From DATJGR01 sp963780795 (lineage in GTDB: Bacteria > Pseudomonadota > Gammaproteobacteria > Pseudomonadales > Azotimanducaceae), in assembly GCA_963780795.1 (NCBI GenBank), contig CAWADH010000008.1, positions 496,001 through 560,000 of the forward strand: a stretch of 64,000 bases of DNA, in the 5' to 3' direction. Under the pieces are notes generated by a model. That model was not told where the DNA came from, ran no database searches, and worked only from the letters and a program-made list of their open reading frames with translations. Every line of letters starts with the position of its first letter. The first letter of the stretch is position 1. A program made the translations under genes and the position numbers. Shown one piece after another: positions 52,002-61,162 of this stretch.

Positions 52002-52210
52002 ACGCAGCCGCTCCCGAAACCCCGCGCGCAAGACCGCACGTCAAACCGTGGTATCGGCAGTTCTGGCCGTGGTTCCTCATCGCAATTCCGTTCGCCGGCG
52101 TCGTCACCGCGACCATCACCGGCGTGTATGCCTTTCGACATGCCGACGTCGAAGTGCATCGCGCGGAGGTTGCGCCGCTCGACAAGACCTCGTGGGAATC
52201 GCACCGATGA
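51998..52210 (+). CDS. ccoH: Short CcoH/FixH-like protein
   Basis: 70 residues. The N-terminal 'KPWYRQFWPWFLIAIPFAGV' with one membrane helix matches FixH/CcoH, but the protein ends soon after the helix ('SWESHR'). FixH proteins are usually about twice as long and carry a periplasmic domain, so only the membrane anchor is kept here. It overlaps ccoG and ccoI by ATGA, so the short form looks intact rather than frameshifted. CcoH is needed for assembly and stability of the oxidase. Confidence 0.8.
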   Translation: MNAAAPETPRARPHVKPWYRQFWPWFLIAIPFAGVVTATITGVYAFRHADVEVHRAEVAPLDKTSWESHR

Positions 52211-54456
52211 GCGCCGCGCATGCGCTGCAGCTTTCGTTTCGCGACGATCCGGACTTCGTCGAACTCGTCACGCATCGTCTCGCGCCCGATTGCGTCGAGG
52301 TCGAGATCGACGTTGCCGACATGCGGTGCGCGAACTGCGCGGGTCGTATCGAAGGCGCATTGAACGCGCTGGACGGCGTCGCGCAGGTGCGCCTCAATCC
52401 GGCGCAGCGTCGCGTGGTGCTCACCTACGATCCGAATCGGGTCGGATTGCGCAGCATCTTCGAAGCGATCGCCGAGGCGGGCTACACGCCGGCTTATGTG
52501 GCGCGCGAAGTCGACGACGATCATTCGCGCGCGGAACGGCGGCGGCAACTCAAAGGTCTCGCCGTGGCGGCGCTGGCGATGATGCAGGTGATGATGTTCT
52601 CGCTGCCGCTCTATGTCGCCGATACGGACGGCATGAGCGCGTACTACGTCGCGCTGTTCCGGTGGTCCGCACTGCTCTTCACGACGCCGGTGGTGTTGTA
52701 TTCGGCGCGGCCGTTCTTCAGCAACGCCATCGCATCGCTCAAAGGCACGTTCAGCACCGGCGGTGCGCCCGGACTCGCGATGGACCTGCCGGTCGCACTG
52801 GCTGTCGGCGCCGCCTACGCAGCGAGCGCCTTTGCGACGATCAGCGGCGACGGCGCGGTGTATTTCGATTCGGTCACCATGTTCGTCTTTCTTCTGCTCG
52901 GCGCGCGCTTCCTCGAGCAACGGGCGCGCAGACGCCTCGTGCGCAACGACAACTGGCTGGCATTGCTGCCGGAATCGGCCCGGCGCGAATCGAACGGCCG
53001 CGTCGAAACGGTAACGCTCGACGCAATTCGCCCCGGCGATCGAATCGTCGTTCCGTCCGGATCGCGGATCGCGATCGACGGCGCCATCGTCGATGGCACG
53101 ACGCAGGTCGACGAAGCGACGCTCACCGGCGAGTCGCGGCTCGTCGCGAGGAGCGTCGGCATGCGCGTGTTCGCCGGAACGATGAACGTGGCGCAACCGA
53201 TCACCGTCGTCGCGGCAGCGGCTCCGTCGCAGACGCGCGTCGCAGACATCCACCGGCTCGCACAGCGCGCTGCGCTCGGCAAACCGGCCGTTGCCGTGCA
53301 GGCCGACGCGATCGCGCGCCACTTCGTCGGTGCGGTGCTCGTCATCGCGCTGGCAACGTTGGTGTTCTGGCACTTCTCGGATCCGTCGAAAGCGCTGTCG
53401 GCGGCGATCGCAGTGCTGGTGGTCTCTTGCCCCTGCGCATTGTCGTTAGCTACGCCTACTGCGATCACAGTCGCGACGTTGACGTTGCGCCGGCGCGGCT
53501 TTCTGATCACGCGTGCGCACGTGCTCGAACGTCTCGCGCGCATCCGTCGCGTGATCTTCGACAAGACCGGTACGCTGACCGGCGACACACCGGAACTCGC
53601 AGCCGTCAGCACGTTCGACGGATACGAGCCCGCCCGCGCCATCGCAATCGCGCGCGCGCTCGAGACCCGTTCGAACCATCCGCTCGGCGCGGCGTTGTCG
53701 GGTACGCCGGCCGCACTCTCCATGGTCGACGATGTGCACGTCGCGCGCGGCAAAGGCATCGAAGGTCGCGTGGATGGAGTTCGCTATCGTTTGGGCAATG
53801 CGGAGTACTGCGGCGCGACGCAGACGCCTGTGCATCCGGAACTGTCGACCTTCTATCTGGCCGAAGACGGCGCGCACGGCGAACGCGTGGTGGCGGAGTT
53901 CGCGGTGAGAACCGCGCTGCGCGACGACGCGAGGGCCACGATCGCGGCGCTGGCAAAGCTGGGCGTCGATGCGGAAATCTCGACCGGCGACCGGGAAGCG
54001 CCGGCGCGCGCCATCGCCGAGACGCTCGGCATTCCTTATGCCGCCGAAGTGACGCCCGAAGCGAAACTCGCGCGCGTGTGTGCATTGCGCGACAGCGGCG
54101 TAGACGTTGCGATGGTCGGCGATGGCATCAACGACGTGCCGGGACTCGCCGCGGCCGCGGTGTCCATCGCGCCGGCCGACGGAACCGACCTCGCGCGCTC
54201 GCATAGCGACGCGGTGCTGCTCGCCGCCGGCATCGGCGGCATCGCACGCGCCATCGTGGTTGCGCGCGCCACGCGCCGCGTCATCCGACAGAACCTCGGT
54301 TGGGCCGCCGCGTACAACCTGATCGCCATCCCGCTGGCGGTCGCGGGTTGGGTGCCGCCGTGGCTCGCGGCGCTGGGAATGTCGGCTAGTTCGCTCGGCG
54401 TGACGTTGAACGCTTTGCGGCTCAGCCGCGCCGACGCCCGCGTCGAGGTGCGCTGA
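52207..54456 (+). CDS. ccoI: Copper-translocating P-type ATPase CcoI (FixI)
   Basis: 749 residues. A heavy-metal-associated domain with C41-x2-C44 ('DMRCANCAGRIEG') is followed by P1B ATPase helices, the actuator motif 'TLTGESRLV', the metal site C-P-C in 'SCPCALSLATP', the phosphorylation site 'DKTGTLTGD', H-P in 'SNHPLGAAL', and 'GDGINDVPGLA'. It exports copper for cbb3 maturation. The start ATG at 52207 overlaps the ccoH stop. It overlaps ccoS by one base. Confidence 0.96.
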   Translation: MSAAHALQLSFRDDPDFVELVTHRLAPDCVEVEIDVADMRCANCAGRIEGALNALDGVAQVRLNPAQRRVVLTYDPNRVGLRSIFEAIAEAGYTPAYVAREVDDDHSRAERRRQLKGLAVAALAMMQVMMFSLPLYVADTDGMSAYYVALFRWSALLFTTPVVLYSARPFFSNAIASLKGTFSTGGAPGLAMDLPVALAVGAAYAASAFATISGDGAVYFDSVTMFVFLLLGARFLEQRARRRLVRNDNWLALLPESARRESNGRVETVTLDAIRPGDRIVVPSGSRIAIDGAIVDGTTQVDEATLTGESRLVARSVGMRVFAGTMNVAQPITVVAAAAPSQTRVADIHRLAQRAALGKPAVAVQADAIARHFVGAVLVIALATLVFWHFSDPSKALSAAIAVLVVSCPCALSLATPTAITVATLTLRRRGFLITRAHVLERLARIRRVIFDKTGTLTGDTPELAAVSTFDGYEPARAIAIARALETRSNHPLGAALSGTPAALSMVDDVHVARGKGIEGRVDGVRYRLGNAEYCGATQTPVHPELSTFYLAEDGAHGERVVAEFAVRTALRDDARATIAALAKLGVDAEISTGDREAPARAIAETLGIPYAAEVTPEAKLARVCALRDSGVDVAMVGDGINDVPGLAAAAVSIAPADGTDLARSHSDAVLLAAGIGGIARAIVVARATRRVIRQNLGWAAAYNLIAIPLAVAGWVPPWLAALGMSASSLGVTLNALRLSRADARVEVR

Positions 54457-54641
54457 TGGAAATATTGATGATGTTGATCCCGTTGTCCGCGCTGATCGTG
54501 ATCGGCGCGGCAGTGATGTTCTTTCGCGCGGCCGATTCCGGTCAGTTCGACGACCTCGAACGGAACGGCCGCGCCGCCTTGTTCGAAGACCCGCGGGCCG
54601 ACGCGGCTGACGTCGCCGACACGTTGAGGAAACAAAAATGA
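54456..54641 (+). CDS. ccoS: cbb3 oxidase maturation protein CcoS
   Basis: 61 residues: one N-terminal membrane helix (about 5-25), then 'FFRAADSGQFDDLERNGRAA', the standard CcoS pattern (F-x-W/R-A-x-x-S-G-Q-F-D-D-L). Required for cofactor insertion into the oxidase. The start overlaps the ccoI stop and the stop overlaps the next gene by ATGA. Confidence 0.95.
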   Translation: MEILMMLIPLSALIVIGAAVMFFRAADSGQFDDLERNGRAALFEDPRADAADVADTLRKQK

Positions 54642-55240
54642 AACCTTACTCGCTCGCAATTCTGCTTCGCCCCACCAGCGCCTGGACCGACATCGGTCGC
54701 GCGATGCCGTCGGCCGCGCGGCTGCTGCTGACCCACACCGCAGTGTGGGCGCTGGTACCGGCGCTCTGCTGGTACTACGGCGTCACGCACGTCGGCTGGC
54801 AATTGGGAGAGGAGCCGGCGCTGAAGATCGCACCCGACAGCGCGCTCAAGATCTGCGTGCTGTTCTATCTCTCCATGCTCGCGGGCGTTGCCTTCCTCGG
54901 CTTCATGGTCCACTGGATGGCCGCAACATACGCTGCGTCGCGATCGACCTTCGCGCGCGGCGTGGCGATCGCCACGTACACCGCGACACCGTACTTCCTC
55001 GCGGGTCTGCTCGGCCTGCACCCGTCGCTGTGGTTCGACATCGCGATCGGTGTGGCCATCGCGTGCCACTGCCTGTATCTGCTCTATCTCGGTGTGCCGA
55101 TCGTGATGGACATTCCGGTGGAGCGCGGCTTTCTGTTCGCAAGTGCAGTGGTTGCGATCGCGCTGGTCGGCGTCGTCGCGATGATGGGCGGTACCGCGCT
55201 GCTATGGGACTTTGGCGCGGAGCCGCGCTATACGTATTGA
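54638..55240 (+). CDS. Yip1 domain family membrane protein
   Basis: 200 residues with five hydrophobic segments. The N-terminal 'AILLRPTSAWTDIGRA' and the later 'GVAIATYTATPYFLAGLLGLHP' (quoted: T-A-T-P-Y-F-L-A-G-L) are typical of bacterial Yip1-family proteins. The ATGA overlap with ccoS places it as the last gene of the cco operon. Its role there is unknown; a link to oxidase biogenesis or membrane organisation is only positional. About 200 bases without a gene follow, up to 55448. Confidence 0.82.
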   Translation: MKPYSLAILLRPTSAWTDIGRAMPSAARLLLTHTAVWALVPALCWYYGVTHVGWQLGEEPALKIAPDSALKICVLFYLSMLAGVAFLGFMVHWMAATYAASRSTFARGVAIATYTATPYFLAGLLGLHPSLWFDIAIGVAIACHCLYLLYLGVPIVMDIPVERGFLFASAVVAIALVGVVAMMGGTALLWDFGAEPRYTY

Positions 55241-55448
55241 CCCGTCGACCTTGCTGTTCGAACCGCGGCGGGGATATGTCGTAGCCCCTTAATGCCATCG
55301 TTGGCGCCTGGTCGGACGATCGACAATCGACTCGAACTCCACATCTCCCCCGCAATCGAATGAGCGGCACCCGCGGTCACCTCAATGTCATCGCATTGGG
55401 CGATCGTATGGTCACATCAGCGCAGCGCCATTCGCAACGGAGGCACAC

Positions 55449-56882
55449 ATGAATCGATTGAAGGCTCTCGACGCCGGGTTTCTCTATTCCGAAACCGCGC
55501 GCATGCCGATGCACATCGGATCGGTACAGGTCCTCGAGGTACCGTCGAATCGTCACGCCGCATTCTTCGACGAGTTGAAGCAGTTGGTTCGTTCCCGCAG
55601 CCATCTGTTGCCCTACATGACGCATCGCGTCGCCCCTGCACCACTGCAGATCGATCATCCCCGTTGGATTTCCTCCGAGCCGGACTATGACGCACACATC
55701 GAGCGCATCGCCCTGACAGGCTTCGGTGACATGGCGCAACTCGAGCGCACCGTCGCCCAATTGCATGCGCGTCGGCTCGACCGCGAGCGCCCGCTATGGA
55801 AGATCTACTACATCGACGAGTTGAGCGGTGGGCGCGCGGCGTACTTCAACGTCGTCCACCACGCGTGTCTCGACGGACTCGCCGGACAGGCCGCCGTCGA
55901 GGTGCTCACCGACAGCGCGCCCGATGCAAATGATCCGCGACCCGAGTTTGTGGAGCCGTCTACGCCGAGCAGATCATCCGGCCCGTTCGAACGGTTCGCG
56001 GTCGCCTCACGACGCATCGATGCGCTGGCGCGCCTCGGCAATCGGCTTCTGGCCCCGGGCGGGGCGGCGCTCGGCGCGTTTGCGCCGCACACGCCGATCA
56101 ATCGCACGATCGATTCCACCCGCAGCTACGCCATGCTGCGGATCTCGATGACCGACGTGAAGGCGATCGGCAAATTGCATGGCTGCTCTATCAACGACGT
56201 GTTCCTGACCCTCTGCGGCGGCGCGCTGCGCACGTATCTATTGCGTAGAAACGCGTTGCCGGAAGCGTCACTGATCGCCGGCGTTCCCGTATCCGTTCGG
56301 CAGCCAGGCGATCGCAGCATGAACACACAGGTAACGATGACGCGGATCGCGCTCGCCACACAGATCGAAGATCCAATCGCGCGACTCGTAGCCGTACACG
56401 CATCGAGCGACGCTGCCAAAGCAATGGCGCAGGACATCAACGCACTGGTGCCAACGGATCTGCGCGTCCTGGGCGCGCCGTGGATCGGCCGGCTCGCATC
56501 GAGCGCGTGGGAGTCGAGCGGCGCGGCGAGTTACGTGCGCCCGCTCGTCAATCTGGTGATCTCGAATGTGCCGGGACCGCGCTCCATCCGGTACTCCAAC
56601 GGCGCGCGCGTGGCGACGCATTTTCCAGTGTCGATTCCGGCCCATGGCGCCGCGGTCAACATCACGGTGCAGAGTTATGCGGAACACTTCGACATCGGTA
56701 TCACTGCGTGCGCGCGGACGGTTCCGGATGTCGCATTGCTTCGCGACGATCTGCTACGGGCTTACATCGATCTTCGTGCGCGGGTATTGCATCGGCATGT
56801 CGATGTGCGCACGTTGCAACCCAATGTACGCGAGACCCGGATCGAACGACGTTGCTTGTCTTGCGAGTTGAAGGTCGCCTAG
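55449..56882 (+). CDS. Wax ester synthase/diacylglycerol acyltransferase (WS/DGAT)
   Basis: 477 residues. The active-site motif H137-H138-A-C-L-D142-G matches HHxxxDG. The N-terminal 'LDAGFLYSETARMPMHIGSV' and the C-terminal 'VISNVPGPR' (near residue 376) are further family marks. The enzyme esterifies long-chain alcohols or diacylglycerol with acyl-CoA, making storage lipids. The start ATG at 55449 has CGGAGGC upstream. It stands near a PHA synthase-like gene, suggesting a storage-lipid region. Confidence 0.9.
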   Translation: MNRLKALDAGFLYSETARMPMHIGSVQVLEVPSNRHAAFFDELKQLVRSRSHLLPYMTHRVAPAPLQIDHPRWISSEPDYDAHIERIALTGFGDMAQLERTVAQLHARRLDRERPLWKIYYIDELSGGRAAYFNVVHHACLDGLAGQAAVEVLTDSAPDANDPRPEFVEPSTPSRSSGPFERFAVASRRIDALARLGNRLLAPGGAALGAFAPHTPINRTIDSTRSYAMLRISMTDVKAIGKLHGCSINDVFLTLCGGALRTYLLRRNALPEASLIAGVPVSVRQPGDRSMNTQVTMTRIALATQIEDPIARLVAVHASSDAAKAMAQDINALVPTDLRVLGAPWIGRLASSAWESSGAASYVRPLVNLVISNVPGPRSIRYSNGARVATHFPVSIPAHGAAVNITVQSYAEHFDIGITACARTVPDVALLRDDLLRAYIDLRARVLHRHVDVRTLQPNVRETRIERRCLSCELKVA

Positions 56883-57231
56883 TCGGCGCGGCGGCGAGCG
56901 CCGTGGCGGCGCCAGATCCGACGCCTCTCCATACAGCTCGTCTCGCAAGTGACGCAGGTTCATCGCATCGGTGAACGCGCTGACCAGCGTCCAAACGTCA
57001 GTGATCGGCCCGAGATCAATCGGTGCGTTGTCCTTCTTCATAATGCTGAAGTCCGGTTCAGTTTGATGTTAGGACCCGGCCCCCGATTCGACCCTTTCCT
57101 CCCCCGTCGAATCGCCGGGCAGTATCGACCCGGTCGAGGTCGATGTCACCCGCGCGTTCCGCGTATTGCCCGACATACGGACCAACCTGCCCCTGCGGAC
57201 AATCTGCGATCGATTGGGTATCGTCGGTCAC
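56883..57231. other. Intergenic region, 349 bases
   Basis: No gene is supported. A minus-strand frame 57041-56754 starts M-K-K-D-N-A-P-I-D-L but runs antisense into the WS/DGAT 3' end and has no ribosome-binding site. The first half of it could be the remnant of a small gene. No clear promoter or terminator was seen. Confidence 0.4.
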
Positions 57232-57954
57232 ATGAGCAACGAACGAATTCCAATCGCGCCGCCGCCGATGCTGTATCAGTTTCTCGAGGCGCGGGCGGGT
57301 GCCGAGTTCGCCTCGCTGCTGCTGATGTTGCCGCTGCTGCGCATGGGCGCACCGCAAGGCGAAGAGCGCCCGGTGATCGTTCTACCGGGATTCATGGCGA
57401 ACGACACGTCGACGTGGGTGTTGCGCCGCTTTCTCGAAGACATCGGCTACTCGGTGACGGGATGGGGGCTCGGTCGCAACACCGGCCCGGGTCAGCCGTT
57501 GATCGAGCGGCTGATCGAACGCGCCATCACCCTCAACAAAGGCCACGGCCAACGCATCAATCTGGTCGGCTGGAGTCGCGGCGGAACGATCGCGCGCGAA
57601 ATCGCCCGCGCCCGCCCGGACCTCGTGCGCCAGGTCATCACGCTCGGCTCGCCGGTGAAGGGCGGACCGAGTGCGACCAGCATCGGCCGCCTCATGCAGG
57701 CGAACACCGGCATGACCGACGCGCAGATCCACGAGTTGATCAAACAGCGCGAACGCACGCCGATCCGCGTACCCGTGACCGCGCTCTACAGCAAGACCGA
57801 CGGTGTCGTGTCGTGGCCCGCTGCAATCGACGATACCAATCCAGACGTCGAGCACGTCGAAGTACAGAGCTCGCACGTGGGTCTCGGCGTCAACGCGCAG
57901 GTCTTCAGAATCGTCGCCGAGCGACTGCATCAACCGCGCAAGCGACCCGCCTGA
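57232..57954 (+). CDS. Alpha/beta hydrolase, lipase/PGAP1-like
   Basis: 240 residues. 'RPVIVLPGFMANDTSTWVL' gives the oxyanion region and 'LVGWSRGGTIARE' the nucleophile elbow (G-W-S-R-G). The acid is probably in 'YSKTDGVVSW' and the histidine in 'SSHVGLGVNAQV', the H-x-G-L motif of PGAP1-like and triacylglycerol-lipase-like proteins. No signal peptide. It lies between WS/DGAT and a PHA synthase-like gene, so it may act on storage lipids or polyester. Confidence 0.82.
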   Translation: MSNERIPIAPPPMLYQFLEARAGAEFASLLLMLPLLRMGAPQGEERPVIVLPGFMANDTSTWVLRRFLEDIGYSVTGWGLGRNTGPGQPLIERLIERAITLNKGHGQRINLVGWSRGGTIAREIARARPDLVRQVITLGSPVKGGPSATSIGRLMQANTGMTDAQIHELIKQRERTPIRVPVTALYSKTDGVVSWPAAIDDTNPDVEHVEVQSSHVGLGVNAQVFRIVAERLHQPRKRPA

Positions 57955-58021
57955 CGAGTTCGATTGCCTGCGCTGGTACGGTTGGGCAGACTCGCCCACC
58001 TGTCAGCGGCGGAGTCGAGCG

Positions 58022-59716
58022 ATGGCCAGCAGTTCCGATATTCGTCCCGATGACGCCCATGGAATAGCCGAGGCACGCGAAGGCATTGCGCTGACCTCCG
58101 CGCTCGCGCTCGATCGGCGTGCGATGCTCGAATCGTTGCAAATGGTGGTCGACCGCGCCACGCAGCAACCGCGCGCGGTGGTCGAAACTGCAGGACAGCT
58201 GCTGCGCGATCTGGTCGGCATCACGTTCGGCAGCAGCGAGATCGAACCCGCCCCGAACGACGCCCGCTTCAAGGACGATTGGTGGCGTGACAATCCGATC
58301 TTCCGCCGCATGGGACAGGGTTACCTGGCCTGGGGCCGTTCGGTTGACGAATGGCTCAAACGATCCAACTTCGACGATCTCGAACGCGAACGCGCGCGTT
58401 TCATGCTCGACATCATGAAAGACCTCGCCGCTCCAATGAACTCGTTGGTGGGAAATCCCGAAGCGCTGCGCAAGGCGTGGGAGACGCGCGGCGACAGTCT
58501 GAGAAAAGGTCTGCGCAACTACATCGACGATCTGCGCAACAACCACGGCTATCCGGCAGTGGCCGACCGCAACGCGTTCAAAGTGGGCGTAGACGTTTGC
58601 GCCAGTTCGGGCTCGGTGGTGTTCTGCAACGAGTTGCTCGAAGTGATTCAGTACACGCCGAAGACGCCGGACGTGCACGCCGTGCCCCTGGTGTACGTGT
58701 TCAGCCAGGTGAACCGCTTCTACCTCGGCGACCTGACGCCGGACCGCAGTCTGTTCCAGAAGCTGCTCGACGCCGGCATTCAGGTGTTCGCCGTCAGCTG
58801 GCGCAACCCCACCGAGAAACAGCGCAACTGGGGTCTCGATACGTATGCCGAGGGCGTCATTCAGGCGGTAGCCATCGCGCGCGAGATCAGCGGCCAACCG
58901 AACGTGAACCTCATCGGCGTCTGCGCAGGCGGACTTACCACTGCAGTCGCCGCAGGCGTGCTCGCTGCGCGCGGCGACGACTGGCTCGCATCGCTCGCGC
59001 TGTTCATCAACATTCTCGACAACCGCCCGCTCGATTCCGACTTCGGACTGTTCGTCAGCGAACGGTCGGTGACGATGCAGAAAGCGCGCGTGCATACCGA
59101 GGGGATCTTCGACGAGAAGAACGTGTTCGAAATGTTCGCCTGGCTGCGCCCCGAAGAGAACGTCATGACGTTCTTCCGCAGCAACTATCTGCTCGGCGAA
59201 GACCCGCCGTCGCATCCGCTGCTGTTCTGGTCGATGGACTACACGCGACTGCCGGCCGGACTCTACTCGGACATTCTGGACCTGTCGTACGCCAACAAGC
59301 TCGCGAAGGGGGAACAGCGCACGCTGGGCAGTCGCATCAATCTGAAGAACGTGACGTGCGACGTGTATCTGATGGCCGGCGGCACCGATCACATCACGCC
59401 TTGGAAAGGCGCGTACCGTTCGACACAACTGTTCGGCGGCAACATTGAGTTCGTGCTGACGAACCAGAATCACACGCAGACGATCAGCGCGCGCGGCGAC
59501 AACAAGCATCTGAAGTACTGGACGGCCGACGCGCTGCCGCCAGGTCCGGACGACTGGCTCGCGAGCGCGACCGAAACGAAGGGCGATTGGCGCGAACACT
59601 GGTTCGGCTGGCTCGCGGCGCATTCGGGCGATCGCGTGCAGGCGCCCAGCCTGCTCGGCTCGAACAAGCATCCGGCGCTGTATCCGGCACCGGGCCGCTA
59701 CGTTACGGAGAGCTGA
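58022..59716 (+). CDS. phaC: Poly(3-hydroxyalkanoate) synthase, class I-like (PhaC)
   Basis: 564 residues, the usual class I length. The lipase-box-like motif is G-V-C-A-G-G (near residue 302, cysteine nucleophile). The aspartate is in 'AGGTDHITPW' and the histidine in 'TNQNHTQTI'. The N-terminal domain contains 'DWWRDNPIFRRMGQGYLAW', and 'HPLLFWSMDYTRLPAGLYSD' is another PhaC mark. It polymerises hydroxyacyl-CoA into polyester granules. No phaA, phaB or phasin gene is in the window. The start ATG at 58022 has only weak sequence upstream (GGAGTCGAGCG). Confidence 0.88.
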   Translation: MASSSDIRPDDAHGIAEAREGIALTSALALDRRAMLESLQMVVDRATQQPRAVVETAGQLLRDLVGITFGSSEIEPAPNDARFKDDWWRDNPIFRRMGQGYLAWGRSVDEWLKRSNFDDLERERARFMLDIMKDLAAPMNSLVGNPEALRKAWETRGDSLRKGLRNYIDDLRNNHGYPAVADRNAFKVGVDVCASSGSVVFCNELLEVIQYTPKTPDVHAVPLVYVFSQVNRFYLGDLTPDRSLFQKLLDAGIQVFAVSWRNPTEKQRNWGLDTYAEGVIQAVAIAREISGQPNVNLIGVCAGGLTTAVAAGVLAARGDDWLASLALFINILDNRPLDSDFGLFVSERSVTMQKARVHTEGIFDEKNVFEMFAWLRPEENVMTFFRSNYLLGEDPPSHPLLFWSMDYTRLPAGLYSDILDLSYANKLAKGEQRTLGSRINLKNVTCDVYLMAGGTDHITPWKGAYRSTQLFGGNIEFVLTNQNHTQTISARGDNKHLKYWTADALPPGPDDWLASATETKGDWREHWFGWLAAHSGDRVQAPSLLGSNKHPALYPAPGRYVTES

Positions 59717-59729
59717 GACTCGCGTTTGA

Positions 59730-60743
59730 TCAGGGTTCGATCTGAACTTTGATCGAGCCCGACTTCTTGTCGTTGGCGGCTTCGAACGCGCGCGACACCT
59801 CGTCGAGTTTGAACTTGTGCGTGACGAGTTCGGGCAGCTGCGATCGATACTTCGACAACAGCTCCGTCGCGTAGGCGAAATCGCCGATTCGCGAGTCGCG
59901 CGCGTAGCAATACGATCCGACCAGCGTCAGCTCGCGATCGGCAAACGGCAATCCTGGAATCTTCGGCGAACCGTCGAACACGCCCAACATCGCAATCGTG
60001 CCGCCGCGCGCGACCACGCTCACCGCTTCCGTCAACGCATCCGACTTGCCGCCGACGGTTTCGATGACCACGTCCATCGACTCGGGGCCGATCGAATCGA
60101 CCATCTCCTCGATCGTTGCGAACGCACGCGTGACGCCGAGCGACTCCGCCAGCGCGCGCTGGTGCGGATAGCGCGCGGTAACGAACACCTCGCGCGCGCC
60201 GGACTCGCGCGCCGCGAGCGCTGACAACAGTCCAATGGTGCCGCCGCCGAGTACTCCTACGCGATCGCCCAGGACGATGCGCGCACGCCTCGCACCGCGC
60301 ACGCAGACCGCCATCGGTTCAGCGAGCGCCGCAACGTTACGGTGCAGATCTGCCGGCAACATGTGCAGACACTCGGCGGGCACGCTGAGGTACTCCGCCA
60401 TACCGCCGCGCGCGGTCACGCCGAACAACCTGTGTTTCGCACAACGGTTGCGATGGCCCGTCGCGCATTGGTAGCAACTACCGCACGCGGTGATCGGTTC
60501 GAGTGCGACGTTCGTTCCGGTTGCAAGCGTTACGCCCTCACCGATCGCGTCGATCACGCCGGCCACTTCATGACCTGGCTGCAATCCGGCGATGTCGCCC
60601 AGCATGCCGCCGAAGATGTGCAGATCGCTGCCGCAGATTCCCACCGCGGTCACGCCGATGCGCACCCATCCGGCAGCGGGTTCGGGCACTTTTCGATCGA
60701 CGATATTCAGCGAACCCGGACCGGAGTAGACCGCTGCTTTCAT
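59730..60743 (-). CDS. Zinc-dependent alcohol dehydrogenase (threonine/sorbitol dehydrogenase-like)
   Basis: 337 residues from ATG 60743; ATG 60749 is also in frame. Marks are C-G-I-C-G-S-D-L-H near residue 35 and G-H-E near 58 (catalytic zinc), 'CGSCYQCATGHRNRC' near 87 (structural zinc), and 'VGVLGGGTIGLL' near 160 (nucleotide binding). The medium-chain family oxidises secondary alcohols or polyols with NAD(P)+. It converges on phaC (13 bases) and is divergent from the GYD gene. Confidence 0.9.
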   Translation of the reverse strand: MKAAVYSGPGSLNIVDRKVPEPAAGWVRIGVTAVGICGSDLHIFGGMLGDIAGLQPGHEVAGVIDAIGEGVTLATGTNVALEPITACGSCYQCATGHRNRCAKHRLFGVTARGGMAEYLSVPAECLHMLPADLHRNVAALAEPMAVCVRGARRARIVLGDRVGVLGGGTIGLLSALAARESGAREVFVTARYPHQRALAESLGVTRAFATIEEMVDSIGPESMDVVIETVGGKSDALTEAVSVVARGGTIAMLGVFDGSPKIPGLPFADRELTLVGSYCYARDSRIGDFAYATELLSKYRSQLPELVTHKFKLDEVSRAFEAANDKKSGSIKVQIEP

Positions 60744-60856
60744 CGTCATGATCCGCGTGCAAAAGAAGCGATGGTAGTCTCGCCGATCGGGACGGTACAG
60801 CGGATGACGACATCCGGCGATACGCGTACAGTCCACGACAACGAGAGGGGAAACGC

Positions 60857-61162
60857 ATGGCTACGTACATCATGTTCAGTAATCTGACGGACGAAGGCCG
60901 CAAGACGTTGAAGGAACGTCCCGAACGTCTCGGCGAAGTGAACAAGGAAGTCGAAGCGATGGGCGCGCGTGTGACGAGTCAATACGCGGTGCTCGGCGGA
61001 TACGACTTCGTCAACATCATCGAAGCGCCCACCAACGAAGTGATGGCGCGCATCGCGATGGAACTGGGCGCGCGGGGAACGATCAAGGTCACCACGATGC
61101 CGGCCATGCCGGTTGCGCAGTTCGTCGACATGCTCACCGGGAAGAGTGCGGGCGGCGCGTAG
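60857..61162 (+). CDS. GYD domain protein
   Basis: 101 residues: 'MATYIMFSNLTDEGRKTLKE' and the family motif G-G-Y-D-F-V (near residue 47) followed by 'NIIEAPTNEVMARIA'. GYD proteins are small ferredoxin-fold (dimeric alpha/beta barrel-like) proteins of unknown function. The start ATG at 60857 follows GAGGGGAAACGC. Its stop touches the start of the next gene, which itself carries a second GYD-like domain. Confidence 0.92.
   Translation: MATYIMFSNLTDEGRKTLKERPERLGEVNKEVEAMGARVTSQYAVLGGYDFVNIIEAPTNEVMARIAMELGARGTIKVTTMPAMPVAQFVDMLTGKSAGGA

Noticed and set aside
56754..57041. Minus-strand frame after the WS/DGAT gene
   Set aside because: No ribosome-binding site and most of it is antisense to the WS/DGAT 3' end; kept only as a remark for the intergenic region.
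57905..59671. Long minus-strand frame opposite phaC (588 codons)
   Set aside because: Shadow of the PhaC codon pattern; no ribosome-binding site, no recognisable domains.
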